From: Candidatus Liberimonas magnetica
Lineage (GTDB): Bacteria > Elusimicrobiota > Endomicrobiia > Endomicrobiales > JAFGIL01
Length of the DNA: 64,000 nucleotides
NCBI GenBank assembly: GCA_020523885.1
Contig: JAJAPY010000015.1
Coordinates: forward strand, 1-64,000
Direction of reading: 5' to 3'
Positions 1 to 7,376 of the stretch are shown here, one piece after another. A program made the translations under genes and the position numbers. Below the pieces are notes generated by a model. It was not told where the DNA came from. It saw only the letters and a program-made list of their open reading frames with translations, and ran no database searches. Position 1 is the stretch's first letter, and every line of letters starts with the position of its first letter.

Positions 1-60
1 CAAATGCTGACAAGGTGTTGTTGCCTTTGACGTTGCGACTTTGACTTTAAGAAAGTTGCA

Positions 61-1170
61 TTGGGGTCAGGGCTAAACTATTGACAAAATCACACGGACC
101 GACGGTTAAGCAATTACTCACAAATTGCCTTATATACATTTTCTACTCTTTTCCCCAAATCTCTATTATTTCTTATTTCTTCCTGAAACCTCTCGTGTAC
201 CCTAGATATTCCGGCTCCAGTCATTCCCCCAAATTCTCTGCCCAAATCTCTTAATGTCTTATGTTCCAGGCAGAGCCTATAACTTAGTTCTATCAACACT
301 TTTCTTGCCTCTCTCTGTCGTGAACGCAGCTCAATTAATTCTTCAGGTTTTATGCCATACTCGCGCGCCACTTTTAAAATTATTTCCCTGATTGTATACT
401 GCCTCACTTCTCTTACATTTGTTGTATAAGACTTTAAATCCTTCCCTTTGATATATTTGTCCTTTATTCTCTTTATAAAATCCTCAGATCCAAGTAAAAA
501 CTGGCTGCGCAGCTTATCCATAGGATTGCCTGCTCCGTTTACCACACCTTCCTTCACATATTCTTCATATTTCTTCCGTCCGGTTTCTGTATCACCGCCA
601 GTATGTTCCAGTACTTTCTCACATCTGAAATATTTTGACCTCTTTTCAGGATATAAAACACTTAAATAACTGCTCCATTTGTAATTTCTTAATATTAGCT
701 CCTGTTCAACTTTGCTCTTTTTCAATGAGGACTTAACCTTAACCGGGTTTAAATATATATACCTGCTAAGCGATAGAAAATATTCATCAGAACCCACCAG
801 TATTGCCTTATACCTTCCCTGCATCAGCGGGCCAACGCGCTTATATTTAAAATTAAAATATCTTGTATATGCGGTATTAAGCCGCTGCATAAACCTGCTT
901 AAATTTGACTTTGGCGTGCACAATAAAAAGTGGAAGTGATTCGGCATCAGACAATATGCTATAATTTCCGCTTTATAAAAATCCGCGCCTTCTTTCAGTA
1001 ATTGAACAAAGTGCTCTCTGTCTTTATCATCACTGAATATTTCCCGGCGATCTATTCCACGGCTTGTTATATGGTATATTGCTCCTTCATATTCTATTCT
1101 TAGTGGCCTTGCCATGTTTTTACATTATCATTTGACTTATATTTTGTCAATAGTTTAGCCCTGACCCCAA
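61..1170 (-). mobile_element. RAYT-type element with perfect 30-bp inverted ends
   Basis: Positions 61-90 and 1141-1170 are exact reverse complements over 30 bases; the match stops at both edges. They enclose one gene, the Y1/HUH transposase at 114-1115, leaving 23 and 25 bases inside the repeats. Classical IS200/IS605 elements have subterminal hairpins rather than long terminal inverted repeats. RAYT transposases act on paired inverted REP sequences, so these ends may be a REP-like pair. No target-site duplication is evident, as expected for HUH enzymes. That this is a complete unit is an inference from the exact ends. Confidence 0.8.
114..1115 (-). CDS. REP-associated tyrosine transposase (Y1/HUH family)
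   Basis: A 333-residue protein. The N-terminal ~150 residues are a Y1_Tnp domain that nicks single-stranded DNA. The HUH-like motif MPNHFHFLL (His60 and His62) binds the metal, and the probable nucleophile is Tyr119 in SRYIYLNPVK. The opening MARPLRIEYEGAIYHITSRG is typical of RAYT proteins. The C-terminal third contains a helix-turn-helix region (about 270-320) resembling the DnaA C-terminal domain, as seen in long RAYT proteins. The frame is intact and the gene lies alone inside perfect inverted repeats, so it may be active. Confidence 0.9.
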   Translation of the reverse strand: MARPLRIEYEGAIYHITSRGIDRREIFSDDKDREHFVQLLKEGADFYKAEIIAYCLMPNHFHFLLCTPKSNLSRFMQRLNTAYTRYFNFKYKRVGPLMQGRYKAILVGSDEYFLSLSRYIYLNPVKVKSSLKKSKVEQELILRNYKWSSYLSVLYPEKRSKYFRCEKVLEHTGGDTETGRKKYEEYVKEGVVNGAGNPMDKLRSQFLLGSEDFIKRIKDKYIKGKDLKSYTTNVREVRQYTIREIILKVAREYGIKPEELIELRSRQREARKVLIELSYRLCLEHKTLRDLGREFGGMTGAGISRVHERFQEEIRNNRDLGKRVENVYKAICE

Positions 1171-1186
1171 TTACTTGCGATAATTT

Positions 1187-3196
1187 CTACTTTCGTTTGC
1201 GGTGTGTTATACGCCAATGCGGCGGCATTTGCGGCTTTTGTGCAAGGGACAGGTCTATTTTTCCATCAATCGTATCAACAGCGTCTATTATCACCTTAAC
1301 CTTTGTACCTGGCGCAAGATTGGTAATACGAAGCATTCCCTCTGCGCCAGTATTTCCGCAGAGGACAAATGAACCGGTGTCTATAATTGTCGTAACAGTC
1401 CCGTCCATTACTTCACCGATATGTCCCTTGAACAGTTCAGCCCTCATAATGTCAACTGCCTTGTGCTCAGCATCTGCTGCAGCTCGTTCTCGCTCGGAGC
1501 AGTGCTCGCCCGCCTCGGCAAGAGAAACCCCTTTCGCGCCTTGCTGGATCCCGCCATGGCGGGATGTCACGTTATCAAATGAGCCTTCGGCTCCTACATA
1601 AGGGGTTCCACCTGAAAGAAGCGCTTTAACAGCCCTGTGTGCCATAAGATCTGGATACCTGCGGATGGGTGATGTAAAATGGGCATAGGCTATGGCTGCG
1701 ATGCCAAAATGCCCTTTTGATTCCGGTGCGTAAACAGCCTGCTGCATACTGCGCACCATAAGTGAATTAATTATATATGTCAAAGGGTGAGCTTCGGCCT
1801 GACGCAAAACATCCTGTAATGCTTTATGTATATTCCCGCCAAGGACGTGTCCTGCTGAAAGCCCCAAATCACCAAGAGCCTTTGACAGAGCTTTTATTTT
1901 AGCAGGGTCCGGGTCGTCATGTCTGCGGTGCAAAAAGGGTATTTTTGCTGCCATAAGCTCTGTCGCGACCGATTCATTGGCAAGCAGCATGAATTCTTCT
2001 ATAAGCCGGTGGCTCTTTAGCCTTGGACGGAGTGCCACACGCAGCGGTTTGCCCTTAGCGTCCATCTCAACCTTATACTCCGGTATATTGAAATCTAAAG
2101 CGCCGCGTTTGATTCTTGTATCGTATAACACATCGGCAAGACATCCCATGCGTAACACCGCCTGTGCAGCGGCAGCGGGTACATCATAGAGTTTTCCACC
2201 GTCAAGAAGCACCTGAACTTCATCATAAGTGAACCTACGGCAGGAACGAATTACAGTATTTGCCAATCTGCGTTTCGTAACTTTTCCTTCAGGATCTATA
2301 TCCATGAACATTGACACAGTAAGACGCTCCCGGTTAGGCACAAGGCTGCAAAGATTATTTGAAAGAGACAGCGGGAGCATAGGCACTACACGGTCGGGCA
2401 GGTAAACGCTTGTCCCTCGAAGGTACGCCTCTTTATCAACAGCTGAGCCTGTCTTAACATAATGTGCCACATCTGCTATATGCACACCAAGACATACCAT
2501 CCCGTCGCTAAGTGGTTCAATAGAGATCGCGTCATCAAAATCCTTCGCGTCAGCTCCGTCAATTGTCACTATCGGAAGATGGAATAGCTCTTCTCTTCCA
2601 TGCCAGGCAGGTGGTTCTAATCTATCAGGCAATGCGCCACTTTGTGCGAGAACTTCTTTCGGGAAATATTCACTGATACCGCTCTCCCGTAATAACGATG
2701 TAATACGAGCCCGTAAATCGTCCGGTTCGCCAAGCACCTCGGTTACTGTTCCGGCAGCACCTTCCCTGTCCGTAGGCCATCGGGTAACTTCAAGAACAGC
2801 AAAGGCCCCTGCTATAGGCGTTATTCTATGTGCAAAAGACAGAACCTGTGCCGGCGAAGCATTTCCTTTCTCCGGGAATACCCCCCAGCCGTGTGGAAAT
2901 TTTTTAAGAATACCAACAATAGAAGTATGTGCACGCTTCAGCACTTTTATTATCTCACCGGACAACCGGCCGTCATACTCGCGGCGCACACGCGCCAAAA
3001 CGCGGTCACCGTCCATTGCCAGGCCAAGCCCGCGGCCGCACAAAAACACGTCCTGCCCGCCTTCTGTTTCAGTAAGCAGGAACGCAAACCTACCGTGATG
3101 CTGTATAACGCCTTCCCGGGTTTCTTCCTTTTTCCCAGCCCCGTGGTGCCTATGGTCACCTTGATGCCTATTACGCCTTTTCCAATGTTGTTTCAT
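1187..3196 (-). CDS. rnr: Ribonuclease R (RNB-family exoribonuclease)
   Basis: Processive 3'-5' exoribonuclease. Order: a basic, His-rich N-terminus, cold-shock/OB domains, an RNB catalytic domain with acidic motif DGADAKDFDDAISIE, and a C-terminal S1 domain (about 610-660). The open frame begins at a TTG at 3214, but the ATG at 3196 (MKQHWKRR) is the likelier start. At about 669 residues it is slightly short for RNase R. Between the HRAVKALLSG segment and GEHCSERERAA the protein carries an extra stretch; its 22-residue core is encoded by a dispersed palindromic repeat (1546-1611). GC content is clearly higher than in most neighbours. The assignment is firm; the effect of the insertion is unknown. 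Confidence 0.93.
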   Translation of the reverse strand: MKQHWKRRNRHQGDHRHHGAGKKEETREGVIQHHGRFAFLLTETEGGQDVFLCGRGLGLAMDGDRVLARVRREYDGRLSGEIIKVLKRAHTSIVGILKKFPHGWGVFPEKGNASPAQVLSFAHRITPIAGAFAVLEVTRWPTDREGAAGTVTEVLGEPDDLRARITSLLRESGISEYFPKEVLAQSGALPDRLEPPAWHGREELFHLPIVTIDGADAKDFDDAISIEPLSDGMVCLGVHIADVAHYVKTGSAVDKEAYLRGTSVYLPDRVVPMLPLSLSNNLCSLVPNRERLTVSMFMDIDPEGKVTKRRLANTVIRSCRRFTYDEVQVLLDGGKLYDVPAAAAQAVLRMGCLADVLYDTRIKRGALDFNIPEYKVEMDAKGKPLRVALRPRLKSHRLIEEFMLLANESVATELMAAKIPFLHRRHDDPDPAKIKALSKALGDLGLSAGHVLGGNIHKALQDVLRQAEAHPLTYIINSLMVRSMQQAVYAPESKGHFGIAAIAYAHFTSPIRRYPDLMAHRAVKALLSGGTPYVGAEGSFDNVTSRHGGIQQGAKGVSLAEAGEHCSERERAAADAEHKAVDIMRAELFKGHIGEVMDGTVTTIIDTGSFVLCGNTGAEGMLRITNLAPGTKVKVIIDAVDTIDGKIDLSLAQKPQMPPHWRITHRKRK
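1546..1611 (-). repeat. Family A palindromic repeat, in frame inside rnr (copy A1)
   Basis: Read on the minus strand this runs from GTGGAACCCC through AGGAGCCGAAGGCTC and GATAACGTGACATCCCGC to GGCGGGAT. The same framework occurs at 5416, 18430, 32876, 36326 and, inverted, at 58371-58465. Here it is 66 bases, exactly 22 codons, and stays open in the rnr frame. It contains the self-complementary segments GAGCCGAAGGCTC and ATCCCGCCATGGCGGGAT. Confidence 0.8.
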
Positions 3197-3258
3197 ACTA
3201 ATAAATTTTCTCAATATATAGGATATTTGTCAAGTCAGACAGCTTCGCTGCTAACTTC

Positions 3259-3300
3259 GATTACACAGATAAAACCTTAGATTACACAGATTACAGGATT
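3259..3300. repeat. Word repeat (GATTACACAGA type)
   Basis: Three near-copies of GATTACACAGA lie in the spacer upstream of rnr. The same words occur at 41179-41249 next to accA, where both arms of a hairpin are present. Only one arm is seen here. Confidence 0.6.
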
Positions 3301-3311
3301 AAATGACAAAC

Positions 3312-3341
3312 AAAAACCACCTGCTTAAACAGATGGTTTTT
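3312..3341 (-). terminator. Hairpin terminator downstream of the RRM gene
   Basis: A 12-bp stem (AAAAACCACCTG against CAGATGGTTTTT, one G-U pair) with a six-base loop, 64 bases past the stop codon of the RRM protein. The T run on either strand comes from the stem's own A/T end, so it could work in both directions. Confidence 0.7.
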
Positions 3342-3404
3342 GTTGATTTGCATTAAGGGCTATTGACTAAAAAATACGGCCTTAATTGTTAGTACGGCCT
3401 AGTA

Positions 3405-3755
3405 CTACCATTTTCCATATCCACCACCGCCGCCGCTTTTTCTGTTTTTACTCCATCCGCCGCCGCTATGGCCTCTGTTGCCGTACCCGCCGCCGCCGCC
3501 GCTTTTTCTTTCCGGTTTGGGGCGCGCTTCGTTAACTACAAGCGCTTTACCTTTTATATCTTTGCCGTTTAAAGCAGCAATAGCAGCTTTTGCTTCATCC
3601 TGTGAAGGCATTTCCACAAAGCCAAAACCGCGTAATTGTCCGGTATCTCTGTCCCTGATCAAAGCTGCTGATTTAACCTGCCCGAACTCCGTAAAGATCT
3701 GATGCAGCTCATCTTCTGAAACATCTGAAGAAATATTGGCTACATAAATGTTCAT
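3405..3755 (-). CDS. RRM RNA-binding protein with glycine-rich tail
   Basis: A 116-residue single-RRM protein of the bacterial Rbp type. RNP2 is IYVANI at the start and RNP1 is RGFGFVEM about 40 residues later. The last ~35 residues are glycine-rich with basic residues (SGGGGGYG blocks), as in cyanobacterial and plant glycine-rich RNA-binding proteins. The frame stays open upstream to 3803, but the ATG at 3755 is preceded by a strong AGGAGG, so that start is used. Such proteins bind single-stranded RNA and are often cold-induced. The gene has its own promoter, a long leader and a terminator. Confidence 0.9.
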   Translation of the reverse strand: MNIYVANISSDVSEDELHQIFTEFGQVKSAALIRDRDTGQLRGFGFVEMPSQDEAKAAIAALNGKDIKGKALVVNEARPKPERKSGGGGGYGNRGHSGGGWSKNRKSGGGGGYGKW

Positions 3756-4017
3756 AATACGCTCCTCCTTGCTAATTTTTTTTACGCCCTTGCATTGCGT
3801 CATAAACCTGCGCTTTATCGATGCGGCCTCCTTGTTAAACTCAGTGATCTCTTCAAGTGCGGATTAAATCTTTTTAACGGTTTAATGTTGTTCGGAACCC
3901 TAAAAATTGTTGCTTTTTATTTCTCTTGGTTTGTGGATTTTTAGATGTGCGGTGATTTTGTGGTTAGGCTAAAAAGAAAGCTTAACTATCCCTTTGAAAT
4001 CAAGATTTACTTAATTT

Positions 4018-4046
4018 ATTGTATCTTATTATCAACAATATATCAA
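4018..4046 (-). promoter_or_regulatory. Sigma70-type promoter for the RRM gene, long leader
   Basis: On the minus strand: TTGATA, a 17-base spacer, then TACAAT. Transcription would start near 4011, giving a leader of about 255 bases before the ATG at 3755. The spacer 3756-4087 shows no other gene. A long 5' leader on an RRM or cold-shock gene often folds into a temperature-dependent structure; that role here is an inference. Confidence 0.55.
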
Positions 4047-4087
4047 GGCCACGAGTTGCCTCAATAAATATCGATCCAAACAATATT

Positions 4088-4774
4088 TTAAGAAAACCAA
4101 TAATAATCACAGGCAATATGGCCTATAATAAGCGGCCATAGATTTTTTAGTCTCAGATATGCCATTGCGAAGAATACTCCTACCATCAGCCCTTCGAACA
4201 GGTTCCATATTCCGCCTTCCCAATGCGCGGCAGAAAATATTATTGAAGATGTTAATACATATAATAATTTATTTTTAGAGCTGTTATTGAACAGCAGCCT
4301 GAACATACCGCGGAAATATATTTCTTCAACAAATCCTGCTGATAGGCAAAAATGCAGTAATACTATTATGCTTAATATTCCTGTTTTGGGCATAACGCCT
4401 TTATAATCAAATTGAAGCATACCATAATTGTTAAGTATCTTCTTGATAGAATAGTAGGATGAGACATCTATGACAATGCCTAAAAACGTCACAACTAAAA
4501 TACTGACAAAAAAAAGATAACTATTTTTTTTATCAAAAACTTCAGAGTGAAATCCCAGATCTTTAAAACCGAACACCTTGTTTTTTACACCGAATGTAAG
4601 TATAGATAACGGAAGAAGGATCCAGGTCAAAACTTCAACCAACCAGTAAAAGGCAGGGAATCGAGAAATATACCAATTATAAAATCCATTTATTTCTAAA
4701 GGCAATATGCCAATAATAAACAGAATAATGAGAGTATTTTTTTTGTTATTCATGTAATGTGACACTATGTGCAA
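4088..4774 (-). CDS. CPBP-family intramembrane metalloprotease
   Basis: A 228-residue polytopic membrane protein with the three CPBP/Abi motifs: EEIYFRG (the EExxxR motif), FSAAH with its histidine, and GHIACD near the C-terminus. These supply the glutamates and histidines of the intramembrane active site. Family members process prenylated or signal-bearing proteins, or act in bacteriocin immunity; the substrate here is unknown. The frame begins at a TTG at 4774 preceded by AGGGAAACGGA; an ATG at 4753 is the alternative. The zinc-ribbon gene ends nine bases upstream, so the two probably share a transcript. Confidence 0.85.
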   Translation of the reverse strand: MHIVSHYMNNKKNTLIILFIIGILPLEINGFYNWYISRFPAFYWLVEVLTWILLPLSILTFGVKNKVFGFKDLGFHSEVFDKKNSYLFFVSILVVTFLGIVIDVSSYYSIKKILNNYGMLQFDYKGVMPKTGILSIIVLLHFCLSAGFVEEIYFRGMFRLLFNNSSKNKLLYVLTSSIIFSAAHWEGGIWNLFEGLMVGVFFAMAYLRLKNLWPLIIGHIACDYYWFS

Positions 4775-4783
4775 TCCGTTTCC

Positions 4784-5011
4784 CTATCTGCTAAACAACC
4801 TGTCAAGTATATGAGTTTTTAGCATAATTATCATCGAAGCCACAAGAATCAAAATTATAAGTATCCTATTGACTGAGTTAACACGCCGCATATGCGGTGT
4901 GTAATCATCTTCATATTGGGATATCTTACGGATCTCCTTCCCGCAAACAATGCAGAACAATCTTTCCTTTATATTAGTCCTTCCGCAATGAGCGCATCTT
5001 GTCTCATACAT
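4784..5011 (-). CDS. Small zinc-ribbon membrane protein
   Basis: A 75-residue protein. Residues 6-9 (CAHC) and 20-23 (CIVC) form a two-knuckle zinc ribbon; about 25 polar residues follow, then one transmembrane helix at about 48-64 and a basic tail. The topology suggests a cytosolic zinc ribbon anchored by its C-terminus. It lies between a response regulator (8 bases away) and the CPBP protease (9 bases away), which suggests co-transcription. I do not recognise a specific function. Confidence 0.75.
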   Translation of the reverse strand: MYETRCAHCGRTNIKERLFCIVCGKEIRKISQYEDDYTPHMRRVNSVNRILIILILVASMIIMLKTHILDRLFSR

Positions 5012-5019
5012 TTAAAACT

Positions 5020-5394
5020 CTAAGCTTTTATTTTACAAAAATTATCTTCGACTTTTCTTAAAACTCTTTCTACTATAAAAGGCTTGGTTATATACCCGTT
5101 TATGCCAAATTTATCGGCCCTATCGATATCCCCGATCATATTTCTTTCGGTACACATTATCACAGGCAATTCTTTTGTCTTAGCAGAGCTTCTTAAACAT
5201 TCCAGAACCTGCCACCCGTCCATATGAGGCATGTTTATATCAAGCATTACAAGGTCAGGCTTAAAATATTTTATTTTATCAAGGCACTCTGTACCGTTAT
5301 GAGCTATTTCTGTCTTGTATCCCTGTCCTTTTAGAATATGCTGCAAAAGCGCACAAACATCTCTTTCATCATCTACTACTAAAACTTTCTTCAT
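5020..5394 (-). CDS. Single-domain response regulator (CheY-like)
   Basis: A 124-residue receiver domain with no output domain. Acidic pair at residues 8-9 (VDDE), phosphoacceptor Asp52 in VMLDINMP, conserved Thr in MCTE and Lys in YITKPF. It starts about 110 bases downstream of the sensor kinase gene (5504-7228), its likely partner. A family A repeat and a hairpin lie between them. Output must be through protein-protein contact. Confidence 0.92.
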   Translation of the reverse strand: MKKVLVVDDERDVCALLQHILKGQGYKTEIAHNGTECLDKIKYFKPDLVMLDINMPHMDGWQVLECLRSSAKTKELPVIMCTERNMIGDIDRADKFGINGYITKPFIVERVLRKVEDNFCKIKA

Positions 5395-5415
5395 AACACC
5401 CCCGGACTATTTACT

Positions 5416-5490
5416 GTGGAATCCTTCCGGCAGGAGCCAGAGGCTCCCTTAAATAAGTGACATCCCTCCATCATCAACATAAAGCCCCGC
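5416..5490 (+). repeat. Family A palindromic repeat (copy A2)
   Basis: Begins GTGGAATCCTTCCGGCAGG and continues AGCCAGAGGCTCC to GTGACATCCC. It lies just 5' of the response-regulator start codon on the opposite strand. The right part (ATCAACATAAAGCCCC) blends into the hairpin at the end of the kinase gene. Confidence 0.75.
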
Positions 5491-5508
5491 CTTAGGCGGA
5501 GCTTTATG
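5478..5508 (-). terminator. Hairpin overlapping the end of the kinase gene
   Basis: CATAAAGCCCCGCC pairs with GGCGGAGCTTTATG across a TTA loop with one mismatch. The stem includes the kinase stop codon (TAA at 5504-5506). No clear U run follows, so it may attenuate or protect the message rather than terminate fully. Confidence 0.5.
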
Positions 5509-7228
5509 TGGGGCTGGGCAAAGACAATATGAATGAGCTCCCTTTGCCGGGCTCGCTTTCAACTCTTATCTTGCCGTTATGCGCCTCTACCGCCATTTTA
5601 CAGAATGTCAGCCCCAGGCCCGCACCCGTACGCAGGTGCACCCTTTTTCTTTCAATCTGAACAAATTTTTCAAATATTTTATCCTTATATTCTTCCGGAA
5701 TGCCGGAACCGTTATCAGTTACGCTTATTTCCACAAATTTATCCAGATTCTTTAAGCCCAAAACTATTTTACCTTCCTTTAATGTGTGGTGCAGTGCGTT
5801 TGAAATAAGGTTATTTAAGACCCTCTCTATCAGAGCTCCGTCAATTTCAATGACAGGGATATCTTTTCCGATGTCCGCAGATATAGTTTTGTTCTCGCTT
5901 TTCACCAATGGTTCGAATTGGTTAAAGCGCTCAAGAAGTATCTTTGCTATATCGAATTTTTCTTTTCTCAATTCAAGTTTTCCCTCTTCCATCTTTGCTA
6001 TGTCCAATAAATTTTGGATCATGATAAGGAGGTTTTGCCCGGATTTATTCGATATCTCAACTATTCTTTTCTGTTCGGGGGTAAGTTCGCCCAAAAGCCC
6101 GGACCCTAAGTAATCAAGACCTCCCATTATACCGCTAAGCGGGCTTTTTAGGTCATGTATTATCATGCTGATAAGGTCCTGCCGTAATTCCTCCAACTCT
6201 TTTAGGGAAAGTGCCATTTTTTCAAAGCTGCCTGCAAGCTCTTGTATTTCATCGCCTGTTTTAATGTCAAGTTTAATATCAAGTTTACCCTGGCTGATCT
6301 TACCCGCCTCTGATTTAAGAAGTTCAAGCGGGTCTATGATACGTTTAACAAATCTGTACCCAACCACTAAGAATATACTGGTCCAGACAAAAGTCCAGAA
6401 TAAAATACTCTGATACATTCTCTTGACGGGCAGGTATACTTCTCTAGCGGGTATCTGTATTATAACAGCCCAGCCGAACTTTGCCAGCGGCCTGTATAAA
6501 GAAACAACCGTTTCGCCTTTCTCATCCTTATATTCAGGCCAGTTTTCGCTGTTGATCTGTTTATAACTTATGAAATCCTTAACAATCGGCAAATTACTGA
6601 AATCGCTGTGCATCCAAACGCGTTCCGGATCCCTATGGGCTATAAGGTTCCCTTTAAGGTCAACCACAAAAGCCTGGCCGGTCTGGCCAACTTTTATTTC
6701 TTTTATCCACTGCCACATTTTTTCAAGGTCAAGTTTTGCCGTAAGAACGGAAGAGGCAGGCGATAAAGGGATCGAAAGTATAAGGTAGGGGCTTCTTTGG
6801 CCTGAAATATAGACCGGGCTGATATATTCAAAACCCTTGTATGCCTCAAGAAATTCAGGTTTAGTAGTACGCTTTGCCAGGTTTTTTACCGGGCCTGAAC
6901 GGGTAAGCTTCCATTGTTCCCTTGCATTCTTATCAAGCAGGGCTATTTCAGTAAAATCCTCGCTTTGAGCAAAAATCTCTTTTGCCGTCAAGAGCTGCTC
7001 GGCCTTCGGCATACGCCCGATATTTTTGTGAACGAAAAGGAGCTGCTGGTTATGGTTTATCTGAGAAGTTAAACGGTCTGAAAGCCTGTTAAGAGTCTCC
7101 TCCTGTTGATAAAATATGGAGTTCTTCAAGGCCTTTTTACTTATAGAGGTCAGTATGATGCTTAAAAGAAGAGCAGGCAGGACTATGGCAAGTATAAATA
7201 AAAAAATTATTTTATATCTTAAGGACAT
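5504..7228 (-). CDS. Sensor histidine kinase with Cache-type periplasmic domain
   Basis: A 574-residue kinase counted from the ATG at 7228; the longer frame from 7252 begins with TTG. Order, numbered on the longer frame: first TM at 12-35, a ~240-residue periplasmic region with Cache-like segments (FVVDLKGNLIAH, GWAVIIQIPAREVY), second TM at 283-300, HAMP at 300-352, HisKA with phosphoacceptor His366 in IIHDLKSPLSG, and HATPase_c with N box (NLISNALHH), DNGSGIP and GAGLGL. Cache domains usually sense small metabolites. The adjacent CheY-like protein is the probable partner. Confidence 0.92.
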   Translation of the reverse strand: MSLRYKIIFLFILAIVLPALLLSIILTSISKKALKNSIFYQQEETLNRLSDRLTSQINHNQQLLFVHKNIGRMPKAEQLLTAKEIFAQSEDFTEIALLDKNAREQWKLTRSGPVKNLAKRTTKPEFLEAYKGFEYISPVYISGQRSPYLILSIPLSPASSVLTAKLDLEKMWQWIKEIKVGQTGQAFVVDLKGNLIAHRDPERVWMHSDFSNLPIVKDFISYKQINSENWPEYKDEKGETVVSLYRPLAKFGWAVIIQIPAREVYLPVKRMYQSILFWTFVWTSIFLVVGYRFVKRIIDPLELLKSEAGKISQGKLDIKLDIKTGDEIQELAGSFEKMALSLKELEELRQDLISMIIHDLKSPLSGIMGGLDYLGSGLLGELTPEQKRIVEISNKSGQNLLIMIQNLLDIAKMEEGKLELRKEKFDIAKILLERFNQFEPLVKSENKTISADIGKDIPVIEIDGALIERVLNNLISNALHHTLKEGKIVLGLKNLDKFVEISVTDNGSGIPEEYKDKIFEKFVQIERKRVHLRTGAGLGLTFCKMAVEAHNGKIRVESEPGKGSSFILSLPSPT

Positions 7229-7251
7229 ATTTCTTAAATCCCAACAGAACA

Positions 7252-7350
7252 AGACAAATCCAAACCGAATAATAAATACTTATTTTGTTATATACTTATT
7301 TGTCATATATATTTTTCTTTTATTTGGATTTATTCGGTTAGTCATTTTGT
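7252..7350. repeat. Word-repeat inverted pair between kinase and citrate-synthase-like gene
   Basis: The left arm has CAAATCCAAACCGAATAATAA. The right arm has the complement, written on this strand as TTTGGATTTATTCGG. The centre is almost pure A/T. This is the same architecture as the other word-repeat spacers, with its own vocabulary. Confidence 0.55.
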
Positions 7351-7376
7351 TGTTTATTTGGGATTCATTTTGTTTG

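Noticed and set aside
448-939. Plus-strand reading frames across the transposase gene
   Set aside because: They are shadows of the minus-strand RAYT gene, with no family motifs or ribosome-binding sites.
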